A stretch of 20,197 nt of DNA, taken from JADFNO01 sp965369945 (lineage in GTDB: Bacteria; Planctomycetota; Phycisphaerae; Phycisphaerales; SM1A02). This document shows positions 8,289 through 15,303 of the stretch, in pieces. The notes under the pieces were generated by a model that was given only the letters and a program-made list of their open reading frames with translations, ran no database searches and had not been told where the DNA came from. Position 1 is the stretch's first letter, and the number at the start of each line of letters is the position of its first letter. The stretch spans positions 1-20,197 of the forward strand of contig CBDUST010000050.1 in assembly GCA_965369945.1 (NCBI GenBank), in the 5' to 3' direction. Both the position numbers and the translations under genes were made by a program.

Positions 8289-9062
8289 TCAGGCCGCCTG
8301 TCCCTCTTCCACAGGCCGCTGGGTCGGCGGAAGGAAGGTCATCAGCTTCGATTCCACGGCACGCGGGTTGTCACCGGATTGAATCGCCATCACACCCTGG
8401 ATGATGATTGTCTTAGAGAGCGCCTCTTCAGTCGACCGTAACGCCAGCTTGTCGGCCATCGGCAGGAACAGGATGTTCGCTAGGAGAGCGCCGTAAAGCG
8501 TTGTCAGCAAAGCCGCGGCCATGCCCGCACCGATCTTGGACGGATCGTCCATGTTGCTGAGCATGGCGACCAAGCCGATGAGTGTGCCGATCATGCCAAA
8601 CGCCGGTGCGTAGCGTCCTAGCGCATCGAGCATGCCTTTGCCCGCCTCGTGGCGCTCCAGAACATTCTCCAGTTCGGTCTCCATGATGACCTGGATGATT
8701 TCGGGATCGGTGCCGTCCACCGCCATCTGGATTCCACTCACGAGGAAGGGCTCGCCCATATCTTCGACCATTCCTTCCAACGCCAGGATGCCGTCACGCC
8801 GGGCGACCTCGGCGAGCTCGACAATCTGGCGGATCAACGCGAGTGTTTCGATGGGCTTGGCGAAAATGGTCTTTTTGACGATGGTCGGCAGCTTGAGGAA
8901 TCGCGCCAGCGGATATGACGCCAGCGTCGCGCAACCCGCCCCGCCCACGACGATCAGCACCGACGGCGCATTAACGTAGGCCACAAGGTCGCCGCCGAGC
9001 AAAATGGCCCCCAACACCAGCAAGGCGCCCACGATCAGCCCAATCAGGGTGGCGATGTCCAC
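8289..9062 (-). CDS. motA: Flagellar stator subunit MotA (PomA-like)
   Basis: MotA is the ion-channel and torque-generating subunit of the stator. The 257-residue protein has four hydrophobic segments (about 4-22, 28-50, 152-170, 182-203), a cytoplasmic loop between the second and third, and the signature LGRYAPAFGMIGTLIGLVAM with LLTTLYGALLANILFLP. Length and motifs match the PomA/MotP subgroup (about 250-270 residues) better than E. coli MotA (295). The start is GTG 9062, preceded by GGGGAG at about 6 nt. It follows a 119-bp gap after the lipid kinase gene in which a sigma-28-like element and a hairpin lie. Confidence 0.95.
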   Translation of the reverse strand: MDIATLIGLIVGALLVLGAILLGGDLVAYVNAPSVLIVVGGAGCATLASYPLARFLKLPTIVKKTIFAKPIETLALIRQIVELAEVARRDGILALEGMVEDMGEPFLVSGIQMAVDGTDPEIIQVIMETELENVLERHEAGKGMLDALGRYAPAFGMIGTLIGLVAMLSNMDDPSKIGAGMAAALLTTLYGALLANILFLPMADKLALRSTEEALSKTIIIQGVMAIQSGDNPRAVESKLMTFLPPTQRPVEEGQAA

Positions 9063-9087
9063 TGATTTCTCCCCTCGCGCAAGACAT

Positions 9088-9111
9088 GCCCTCGGTCCCT
9101 GGACCGGGGCC
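9088..9111 (-). other. GC-rich stem-loop in motA 5' region
   Basis: On the minus strand CGGTCC-AG-GGACCG forms a perfect 6-bp inverted repeat, extended after one mismatch by two further G-C pairs. It sits 26 nt before the motA GTG. No T-run follows, so it does not look like an intrinsic terminator. It could be a 5'-UTR hairpin, an mRNA processing element or an operator. Confidence 0.4.
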
Positions 9112-9120
9112 TCCCATTGG

Positions 9121-9148
9121 ACATCGGAGCCTGTTCGCGGGGACTTGA
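9121..9148 (-). promoter_or_regulatory. Possible sigma-28 (FliA)-like promoter for motA
   Basis: On the minus strand TCAA (9148-9145), a 16-nt spacer, and TCCGATGT (9128-9121) resemble the flagellar sigma-28 consensus TAAA-N15-GCCGATAA: 3 of 4 and 5 of 8 positions, spacer one base long. Placement upstream of motA makes biological sense. The match is imperfect and could be chance. Confidence 0.22.
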
Positions 9149-9181
9149 GGGTGCCACACCGAGCCGGGCCGGATGCACCGG

Positions 9182-10120
9182 CTAGCTCCGCCCCTGCGCC
9201 GGTTCATCAGGCCCGGGATATGGTGTCAGCACGCGCAGAACACCCGGCCTGAGACTGATTTGAAGCTGGCGGATCGCGGGCTCAGAACCAAGCGGATTAT
9301 CAGCCGTTGACGGCGGATCACCATCGAGCTGATACCGCTGCGGCTGATCACAAAGAATCTCGATGGCGCGACCGCGTCGGTAGATAAGTCGCTGATCTGC
9401 GAAATGTCGGCGCAGCCGGCACTTGATGAGCCACGAGACAAGCTGGGCCTTGGACGCAATCGGAAAAAACAACACGTCAAGCCAACCGTCGGACATCACA
9501 GCTCGCTGCGCCGGGTCGAGTCGCCCGGCATACTGCCGACTGTTCGCCACGACGACCATGCCTTGGCGTCCAAGATCAATACGCTCGCCGTCCACCGTCA
9601 CTTCTAACGGCGACGGCCGCCATGCGCGAAGCTGGCGAACGATCGGTCCCAGATATGACCAATGCGAAATCGACGACCCCCGACGGCTCGCCAGGTCGTG
9701 GACGACCTCGGCGTCGTATCCAACCGAGACCATGAGAAGAAAAGTGCGCCCATTGACCACGCCAACGTCAATCAGCCGAGACTCGTTGCGTTCTAGTGAC
9801 TGCAAGAGTGTCTCCACACGTCGATCCATCCCGAACTCGCGGGAGAACAGATTCTCCGTGCCCGATGGGAAGTGGTACAGCGGTGTCCCAGTTCGAATAG
9901 CCGGTTCGGCCGCGAGACGCACGGCTCCGTCGCCGCCGACGACCACGAGCGCCCCGGCTTCCGTTAATGGCTCGTCTAGCCAATCGTCAGCAGCATCGAC
10001 ACGGGTCTGGACAAGTACAGTTTGCAGGCCGGCTCGATCAACGGCTTCAGCAATCGTTTGGGCTGTGGCGGCGGACCTACCCGCTCCGGCTATAGGGTTA
10101 TAAAGGACGAGAATCTTCAT
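9182..10120 (-). CDS. Diacylglycerol kinase-like lipid kinase (DAGK catalytic fold)
   Basis: The 312-residue protein belongs to the diacylglycerol/sphingosine kinase catalytic family, which phosphorylates lipid hydroxyls with ATP. Visible are the N-terminal YNPIAGAGR motif (7-15), the glycine-rich VVVGGDGAVR (59-68) and PSGTENLFSREFG (85-97), then a beta-rich C-terminal domain ending in a typical QLDGDPPST segment. In most relatives the loop reads GGDGTxNE; here Thr is Ala and the NE pair is absent, so substrate and activity are uncertain. ATG 10120 is chosen because the protein begins there in family fashion (MKILVLYNP) and GAGG lies about 5 nt upstream; the frame is open further upstream. 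It is the first gene of the minus-strand cluster, but a flagellar role is not implied by the sequence. Confidence 0.8.
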   Translation of the reverse strand: MKILVLYNPIAGAGRSAATAQTIAEAVDRAGLQTVLVQTRVDAADDWLDEPLTEAGALVVVGGDGAVRLAAEPAIRTGTPLYHFPSGTENLFSREFGMDRRVETLLQSLERNESRLIDVGVVNGRTFLLMVSVGYDAEVVHDLASRRGSSISHWSYLGPIVRQLRAWRPSPLEVTVDGERIDLGRQGMVVVANSRQYAGRLDPAQRAVMSDGWLDVLFFPIASKAQLVSWLIKCRLRRHFADQRLIYRRGRAIEILCDQPQRYQLDGDPPSTADNPLGSEPAIRQLQISLRPGVLRVLTPYPGPDEPAQGRS

Positions 10121-10192
10121 TGCCGCCTCACTGCCCTTTTTCACCGCCTGGGGCGACCCCGATCCACTTGTAGTCAACGCAAGCCCCTCGCT

Positions 10193-10205
10193 TGTGATGT
10201 TCACA
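10193..10205. promoter_or_regulatory. Palindrome TGTGA-TGT-TCACA, possible operator
   Basis: A perfect inverted repeat with 5-bp arms and a 3-bp spacer lies in the 135-bp divergent region between the lipid kinase and the bamD-like gene, about 57 bp upstream of the predicted bamD-like transcription start. The half-sites are CRP-like, but CRP sites have a 6-bp spacer, so the regulator is unknown. Confidence 0.3.
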
Positions 10206-10220
10206 TCGCGGTCGGGTCAA

Positions 10221-10249
10221 TTGAGCAACCGCCGCGCCCAACGTACCAT
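10221..10249 (+). promoter_or_regulatory. Sigma-70-type promoter of the bamD-lptE-ftsH operon
   Basis: TTGAGC (10221-10226), a 17-bp spacer and TACCAT (10244-10249) match the housekeeping consensus at 4 of 6 bases in each hexamer with ideal spacing. The -10 ends 6 nt before the ATG at 10256, so transcription would start at or next to the start codon, giving a leaderless mRNA. No Shine-Dalgarno is present, which agrees. Confidence 0.5.
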
Positions 10250-10255
10250 CCCCAC

Positions 10256-11344
10256 ATGCTCACGCCACGTCTCGCCATCCGATCAGTCCCGGCCATTGTG
10301 CTGGGCGTCATCGCCGGCGCTGCGCTCGGACAGGAACAATACATCCTCACGGACGAGGACACCTGGCAGGCCGAGAAGTCCGTCGATCCCACCGGGCCCG
10401 AGGGACGATTGGCTGTCGCGCGCCGTTCGCTTGCCGAGCGAGATTATGTGCGGGCGGAGCACCTGGCCAGCGCATGGATCGAGCGCCATGAGCATCATCC
10501 GCTGTTGCCCGAGGCCTATCTCATCCGTGGCGATGCGCTGAACGCCCAGGCGAGCCTTTACAAAGCCCTTTTTGATTACGAGTTCATTGCCCGCGCCTAC
10601 CCGGGAAGTGAGTTGTTTGTGATCGCGCTTCAGCGCGAGTTTCAGATTGCCCAGCGCTTCGGGGCCGGGTACAAGCGCAAGCTCTGGGGCATGCGCATCA
10701 TCGATGCGTCCGACGAAGCCGAAGAGTTACTCTTGCGAATCCAAGAACGCCTGCCTGGAAGTCGCCTGGCCGAGCAGGCGGCAATGGAACTCGCGGATTT
10801 CTACTTTCGACGGCGGCAGATGGACCTGGCCGTTGACATGTACTCGATCTTCATCGAGAACTACCCCGACTCTCAATGGATCAGTAAAGCACGCCGCCGA
10901 CTGATCTACGCGCACCTAGCCACGTTCAAAGGCCCGGAGTTCGACATCGCCGGACTGCGCGAAGCGAGGTCTCGCCTCAATGAGCTCAAAGCCATGGAGC
11001 CGTCCACTGCCCGACAAGTCGGCGCTGACGGATTGTTGCACCGAATCGACGAGTCTGACGCACGCAAGCTCCTCGGTATCGCGAGGTGGTACAAGCAAAC
11101 CGGCGATCCGATTGCCGCGGAAATGACCGTTCGTCGCCTCGTGAGACAATATCCCCGCTCGCTCGCCGTCGATGAAGCGCTGCGCATGATGGGCGATATC
11201 CTGGGCAAGCTCCCACCGAGCGTTTTGGCTGAAGCGCCCGACTATGAGGCGCTGCGTGCTGCGATGATCGGACAAGTTCGTTCCCCGCAATCTGAGCAAC
11301 CTGCGAATCCGCCCGGAACGACGCAAGGGAGCCAGCCGCAATGA
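10256..11344 (+). CDS. BamD/YfiO-like TPR protein, outer-membrane assembly
   Basis: BamD is the TPR component of the BAM machine that inserts beta-barrel proteins into the outer membrane. This 362-residue protein starts with a signal peptide (1-25, ending GAALGQ) and continues with tetratricopeptide-like helical pairs typical of YfiO/BamD (RSLAERDYVRAEHLASAWIE, LIRGDALNAQASLYKALFDY, AMELADFYFRRRQMDLAVDM, SIFIENYPDSQWISKARRRL). A Pro/Gln-rich tail follows. ATG 10256 is preferred over the longer open frame from 10022 because the signal peptide starts there and a promoter ends just upstream. Unlike classical BamD there is no lipobox cysteine, and the protein is over 100 residues longer than the E. 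coli form. It overlaps the next gene by 4 bp. Confidence 0.8.
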   Translation: MLTPRLAIRSVPAIVLGVIAGAALGQEQYILTDEDTWQAEKSVDPTGPEGRLAVARRSLAERDYVRAEHLASAWIERHEHHPLLPEAYLIRGDALNAQASLYKALFDYEFIARAYPGSELFVIALQREFQIAQRFGAGYKRKLWGMRIIDASDEAEELLLRIQERLPGSRLAEQAAMELADFYFRRRQMDLAVDMYSIFIENYPDSQWISKARRRLIYAHLATFKGPEFDIAGLREARSRLNELKAMEPSTARQVGADGLLHRIDESDARKLLGIARWYKQTGDPIAAEMTVRRLVRQYPRSLAVDEALRMMGDILGKLPPSVLAEAPDYEALRAAMIGQVRSPQSEQPANPPGTTQGSQPQ

Positions 11345-11865
11345 TCCGCAGCCTGTGGTTTTGCCAAGTCGGCCTGCTCGGGTTAATGCTGGCCGGCGGG
11401 TGCGCATCGGACCCGACCGAGGGTTACTCCACGGTCTCGCCGTTCCCGCGCGGAATCTCCACTGTCTCCGTGGAGATATTTGAGAACAACACGTTCGATC
11501 GCGAAGTCGAATTCGAGCTAGCGGACGCACTAATTAAGCAGATCGAGGCTCGCACGCCGTACAAGGTGACCTCTCCTGGCCGCGCGGATACTATTCTTAC
11601 CGGACGAGTCCGCAGCGTTCAAAGAGATCAACTCTCAAAGTCGCGGCTGACCGGATTGTCTGAAGAAGTCATCCTCACCGTGACGATCGACTTCCAATGG
11701 AGGGACCAGCGCACCGGTCGGCCGCTCGTTGAGCGGGAGTCATTTTCGGGACACGCCTTGTTTGTCCCCTCCAGGCCGACCAGTGAGTTTATCGAACTCG
11801 GTGAGTTTGCCGTCGTCCAGCGCCTGGCCCGGGACATCGTGACCGAGATGCAGGCGGACTGGTGA
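11341..11865 (+). CDS. LptE-like outer-membrane lipoprotein
   Basis: LptE is the lipoprotein that plugs and assembles the LptD LPS translocon. The 174-residue product has a lipoprotein signal ending in LAGGC (lipidated Cys21), then a domain with the LptE/YbaY-like pattern: ISTVSVEIFENNTFDREVEF, ELADALIKQIEARTPYKV, ADTILTGRVRSVQRDQLSKS, LTVTIDFQWRDQRTGRPL and a C-terminal VVQRLARDIVTEMQADW helix. This layout is well known in planctomycete LptE homologues. ATGA overlap with the upstream gene and a GGGAG about 9 nt before the ATG indicate coupled translation. It supports presence of an LPS-type outer membrane. Assignment to LptE is by pattern, not by strong identity. Confidence 0.75.
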   Translation: MIRSLWFCQVGLLGLMLAGGCASDPTEGYSTVSPFPRGISTVSVEIFENNTFDREVEFELADALIKQIEARTPYKVTSPGRADTILTGRVRSVQRDQLSKSRLTGLSEEVILTVTIDFQWRDQRTGRPLVERESFSGHALFVPSRPTSEFIELGEFAVVQRLARDIVTEMQADW

Positions 11866-11892
11866 GTTGTGCCGACGTGAATCGACAACGAC

Positions 11893-13965
11893 ATGTCTGA
11901 GGAACGCAAAGAAAACGATCATCAATCACCCGACAGCTCAGAGTCGCACGGCTCCGGCGATGGTGAGAATCCCAAGGGATCACCCAGCCCCCCACCGCCG
12001 GTGAAACTCAGTCGCGGTCTGATGAGCTGGGTCATGATCCTGGCCCTGCTGATCATGCTCTTCGTACTGCTTAGCGGCACGAAGAACAGGGGCATGGAGA
12101 TCGACAGTTGGCGCGAGTTCAAGGCTCTTGTGGATAATGGCGACATCAAGCCCGACGAACTGGTCGTGCTTGAGAGCCGCATCACCGGGGTCGGCAAACC
12201 CGGAAAGGCATTCTCGCAGATCAAGGAAGACACGCCGGTCTGGGTGCGCATCGACGCTGAAAGCCGCGAGTTCTACCTGAAGCAACTCGACGAGATGCCG
12301 GTGCAGTGGAAAGCTCACACCGGCACCAACATCTGGGTGCAATTGCTACTTACGCTCGCGCCGTTCCTTCTGCTCATACTCATCATCTGGTTCTTTATCG
12401 CCAGGTCGATGCGTTCGGCCGGCGCCGGACCCGGCGGGATACTCGGCAGCTTCGGCAAGTCACGTCATCGCATTTCCACCAAGGAAAGTAGCAGCGTCAC
12501 GTTCGACGACGTGGCCGGCGTTGATGAGGCCAAAGAGGAACTTGAAGAGATCGTCGAGTTTCTTAGGAACCCAAAGAAATTTCAGCGCTTGGGCGGTCGC
12601 ATCCCGCGTGGCGTGTTGCTGCTGGGTCCGCCCGGATGCGGCAAGACCTTGCTCGCCAAAGCCATCGCCGGCGAGGCGGATGTGCCCTTCTTCTCCATCT
12701 CCGGGTCAGACTTCGTCGAGATGTTCGTCGGCGTCGGTGCAAGCCGAGTGAGAGATCTGTTCAAGCAGGCGAAGGACAACTCTCCTTGCATCATCTTCCT
12801 TGACGAGATCGATGCAGTCGGTCGGCGGCGAGGCGGCGGTTTTACAACCGGCGGGCACGACGAGCGTGAACAAACGCTCAACGCCATCCTCGTCGAGATG
12901 GACGGATTCGAGGCCAACGATCAGATCATTGTCATTGCCGCAACAAACCGTGCTGATGTGCTTGATCCGGCGCTGACGCGCCCGGGGCGATTCGATCGGC
13001 AGGTCAGCGTCTCATGGCCCGACTTGCTTGGCCGGAAGAAGATCCTCGAAGTCCACGCAAAGAAGGTGAAGATGATCCCCGACGTGGATCTCGAGCGGTT
13101 GGCGCGAGGAACGCCGATGTTCTCCGGCGCCGATCTCGCCGCGATCATTAACGAGGCCGCCATTCTCGCCACCATGGCCGAGAAGGACTTCGTTGAGATG
13201 GAGGACCTTGAAGAGGCGCGCGATAAGGTTCGTTTCGGGCGCGCTCAGACTTCGCGCAAGATCGAGGAGGACGAGCGCATCGCCACCGCCTACCACGAGG
13301 CCGGGCACGCCGTCACTCAGGCCATCCTCGAACACGCCGACCCGGTTCATAAAGTCACGATCATTCCGCGTGGTCAGGCATTGGGGGCAACATTTAGTCT
13401 GCCTGAGAAGGACCGTTACGGCATGGCGCGGAAGTTCGTCATGGCGACCATGCGCGTGCTTTGCGGCGGACGCATTGCTGAGCAGCGCAAGACCGACGAT
13501 TCTTCATCCGGCGCTGCGATGGACATCCAACAGGTCACACAATTCGCCCGGCACATGATCCTGGAATGGGGCATGTCGGAGCGCCTGGGATTCGTGCGCT
13601 ACGGAGGCGCTGACAAAGGTGATGCGTTTATTGCGGAACGTGAATACTCCGATGAGACCGCACGCATCATCGACGAGGAAATCAAGGGCATGATCGATGA
13701 GGCGTACAGCGACGCCGAACGACTCCTAACCGAGCGATGGGAGGCGGTCGTCGCCGTCGCCGAGGCGCTTTTGAAGTACGAGACACTGCAGGGTGAAGAG
13801 GTGCAGCGTCTGATCCGCGGCGAACGCCTGGACAAGCCGACGGTGGCCGAGCTGCTCGAAGCCGAAGCGGCCAAGCCCACCGCGACCAAACCCCCGGCCC
13901 ATGCAGCCAAGGACGATCAGCCCGGCGAGGAACCGAGCGGCGACGTCATGCCAAGTCCGGCGTAG
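11893..13965 (+). CDS. ftsH: ATP-dependent membrane zinc protease FtsH
   Basis: FtsH is the hexameric inner-membrane AAA+ metalloprotease that degrades misassembled membrane proteins and some regulators. The 690-residue protein shows two transmembrane helices (about 44-62 and 148-170) around a periplasmic domain, Walker A GPPGCGKT (245-252), pore loop FVG (278-280), Walker B IIFLDE (300-305), the second region of homology TNRADVLDPALTRPGRFDR (351-369), zinc motif HEAGH (468-472) and the third zinc ligand Asp544 (GAAMDI). Walker A has Cys in place of the usual Thr. A charged, Pro-rich N-terminal extension precedes TM1 and an Ala/Pro/Glu-rich tail ends the protein. It lies 27 bp after the LptE-like gene in the same operon; no Shine-Dalgarno is evident. 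Confidence 0.98.
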   Translation: MSEERKENDHQSPDSSESHGSGDGENPKGSPSPPPPVKLSRGLMSWVMILALLIMLFVLLSGTKNRGMEIDSWREFKALVDNGDIKPDELVVLESRITGVGKPGKAFSQIKEDTPVWVRIDAESREFYLKQLDEMPVQWKAHTGTNIWVQLLLTLAPFLLLILIIWFFIARSMRSAGAGPGGILGSFGKSRHRISTKESSSVTFDDVAGVDEAKEELEEIVEFLRNPKKFQRLGGRIPRGVLLLGPPGCGKTLLAKAIAGEADVPFFSISGSDFVEMFVGVGASRVRDLFKQAKDNSPCIIFLDEIDAVGRRRGGGFTTGGHDEREQTLNAILVEMDGFEANDQIIVIAATNRADVLDPALTRPGRFDRQVSVSWPDLLGRKKILEVHAKKVKMIPDVDLERLARGTPMFSGADLAAIINEAAILATMAEKDFVEMEDLEEARDKVRFGRAQTSRKIEEDERIATAYHEAGHAVTQAILEHADPVHKVTIIPRGQALGATFSLPEKDRYGMARKFVMATMRVLCGGRIAEQRKTDDSSSGAAMDIQQVTQFARHMILEWGMSERLGFVRYGGADKGDAFIAEREYSDETARIIDEEIKGMIDEAYSDAERLLTERWEAVVAVAEALLKYETLQGEEVQRLIRGERLDKPTVAELLEAEAAKPTATKPPAHAAKDDQPGEEPSGDVMPSPA

Positions 13966-13996
13966 GAAACGTCGAAATGTCGAGACCGTTAGCCTC

Positions 13997-14022
13997 GCCC
14001 GGAAGGGCCATGTTTTCTTTTT
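13997..14022 (+). terminator. Weak candidate intrinsic terminator after ftsH
   Basis: GCCC-GGAA-GGGC forms a 4-bp stem with a tetraloop at 13997-14008, followed after two bases by a T-rich run at 14011-14022. Position 32 bp after the ftsH stop is suitable. The stem is short, so efficiency is doubtful. Confidence 0.35.
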
Positions 14023-14070
14023 GCGTTCAGCTGCAGCGCGTACGAAGAAACCGCCGGCTCCCGCCGATGG

Positions 14071-14367
14071 CTAGGTCAGTTCGCTTATCACATCCGCGAG
14101 CACAGCGTTGTTGATACGAACGATCTTCTCGGGATTGGTTCGACCTGAGTCGATGCTCACCTGCTTCATCTTCACGCCGAGCACGGACGCTAGAAGTTTG
14201 CAGATCGCCTTATTCGCCTTTCCTGCTTCGGGTGCGGCACTCACTCGCACTTTGAGCCGATCGCCAATAATCCCGGCAATTTCAGTGCGCGATGCTCCGG
14301 GCACGGCCTTGATCCAGATGAGAACGTCGCCGCCGGACTGTTCGATCTGAAAACCGCTCAAGGTCAT
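14071..14367 (-). CDS. DUF167 (YggU-family) protein
   Basis: The 98-residue protein matches the small conserved DUF167/YggU family, whose function is not established. Recognisable are the opening beta strands (VLIWIKAVPGASRTEIAGII), the strand GDRLKVRVSAAPEAGKANKA and the helix plus strand AICKLLASVLGVKMKQVSID-SGRTNPEKIV. Length is typical (about 95-105). ATG 14367 is the only sensible start; no strong Shine-Dalgarno precedes it. It is convergent with ftsH and divergent, with only 43 bp between, from the 14411 gene. Confidence 0.88.
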   Translation of the reverse strand: MTLSGFQIEQSGGDVLIWIKAVPGASRTEIAGIIGDRLKVRVSAAPEAGKANKAICKLLASVLGVKMKQVSIDSGRTNPEKIVRINNAVLADVISELT

Positions 14368-14398
14368 CGAAGCGTACCAAGATCCTCGTCAAAGAACG

Positions 14399-14404
14399 TA
14401 TAAT
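14399..14404 (+). promoter_or_regulatory. Perfect -10 hexamer for the 14411 cassette
   Basis: TATAAT at 14399-14404 is a perfect sigma-70 -10 element, 6 nt upstream of the GTG start at 14411. There is no matching -35 and no Shine-Dalgarno. The geometry predicts transcription starting at the GTG, that is a leaderless message. Confidence 0.5.
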
Positions 14405-14410
14405 GCCTGC

Positions 14411-14659
14411 GTGAACGATACCCATCCAGACGCCGCACGTGTTCAGTTCCGGCTGTTTCGAGAAGCCGGCCCCAAACGACGGCTTGCGATGGCAATGGCA
14501 TTGACCAACCGAACCTGGCGCCTGGCGCATGAAGCGATATCGCGAGCACATCCCGATCTGTCAGAATCGCAACGTCAGATCATGTTTGTCCGGATTCACT
14601 ACGGACCAAAGCTCGCGGCCAAGGTCGAGGCGTATCTCCAAAGACAGCTACAATTATAA
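14411..14659 (+). CDS. Small conserved-type protein, putative antitoxin of a nucleotidyltransferase pair
   Basis: An 82-residue, mostly helical, basic protein starting at GTG 14411; an ATG at 14404 in another frame hits a stop at once. Its pattern (RLFREAGPKRRLAMAMALTN, LAHEAISRAHPDLSE, QIMFVRIHYGPKLAAKV) resembles a widespread family of about 70-85 residues found next to nucleotidyltransferase-like genes. From memory, databases name relatives as Rv0078B-related antitoxins; I could not verify this. The stop overlaps the next ATG by one base (TAATG), strong evidence that the pair works together. No enzyme motif is seen. The antitoxin role is inference from size, order and coupling. Confidence 0.72.
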   Translation: MNDTHPDAARVQFRLFREAGPKRRLAMAMALTNRTWRLAHEAISRAHPDLSESQRQIMFVRIHYGPKLAAKVEAYLQRQLQL

Positions 14660-15261
14660 TGGCGCCTCAGCCGCCGATTACTGCGCTCCAGTTCGTTGCA
14701 GACGCGTTCAAAACGCTCGGCGTCGAGTTCTATATCGGTGGATCGATCGCCAGCGCCTACCACGGTGAGCCACGATCCACACTCGATGTTGACCTCGTCG
14801 CTGATGTTCCAGAGAGTGAGGTCTCGCGCCTCGTACACTTTCTTGGCGAGGACTTTTATGCTGACTCCAGCATGATGATCCAAGCCATCACAAGCCGAAC
14901 GGCATTCAATCTCATCCACTTGCCAACGATGTACAAGATTGATGTGTTCATTCCAAAGCAGCGTCCCTTCGACAAGAGCGTTCAACAGCGCGTCGTCCAA
15001 GCGGCCGCTTTCGAAGGTGACGATCGCATCTACCAAATTGCATCAATCGAGGACACCGTCTTGAGTAAGCTCGAGTGGTACAAAGCCGGCGGCGAGACCT
15101 CCGAGCGCCAATGGCGCGACGTTGTCGGCGTCATGCAAGTTCAACTTCACCAACTCGATCAGGTGTATCTCAACAAATGGGCTGCGGATCTTGGCGTCGG
15201 CGATCTACTTCAACGCGCGTGGACCGAAGCTCGCACACTGATGGATGAGCGCATTGAGTAA
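14659..15261 (+). CDS. Nucleotidyltransferase-like protein, putative toxin partner
   Basis: The 200-residue protein shows a minimal nucleotidyltransferase (MNT/AbiEii-like) core: FYIGGSIASAYHGEPRSTLD with the Gly-Gly-Ser at 27-29 and acidic pair Asp43-x-Asp45 (LDVDLVAD). A later acidic strand (YKIDVFIPK) could supply the third catalytic acid. The C-terminal half has the typical helix EDTVLSKLEWYKAGGETSER followed by QWRDVVGVM, as in many nucleotidyltransferases of this group. Such enzymes transfer nucleotides to RNA, protein or antibiotics; the target here is unknown. TAATG coupling to the preceding small gene suggests a two-component module. Toxicity is not shown by the sequence. Confidence 0.78.
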   Translation: MAPQPPITALQFVADAFKTLGVEFYIGGSIASAYHGEPRSTLDVDLVADVPESEVSRLVHFLGEDFYADSSMMIQAITSRTAFNLIHLPTMYKIDVFIPKQRPFDKSVQQRVVQAAAFEGDDRIYQIASIEDTVLSKLEWYKAGGETSERQWRDVVGVMQVQLHQLDQVYLNKWAADLGVGDLLQRAWTEARTLMDERIE

Positions 15262-15303
15262 GTCATTTGAGTCGACGCATGGCCAGGTGGCATTCCAGGC
15301 TAT

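Noticed and set aside
10022..10255. 78-codon N-terminal extension of the BamD-like frame
   Set aside because: It overlaps the lipid kinase start and the divergent promoter, has no homologous look, and the signal peptide starts at 10256.
15262..15303. Bidirectional terminator between the nucleotidyltransferase and the uvrC-like gene
   Set aside because: The 42-bp convergent gap has no stable stem plus T-run that I can build.
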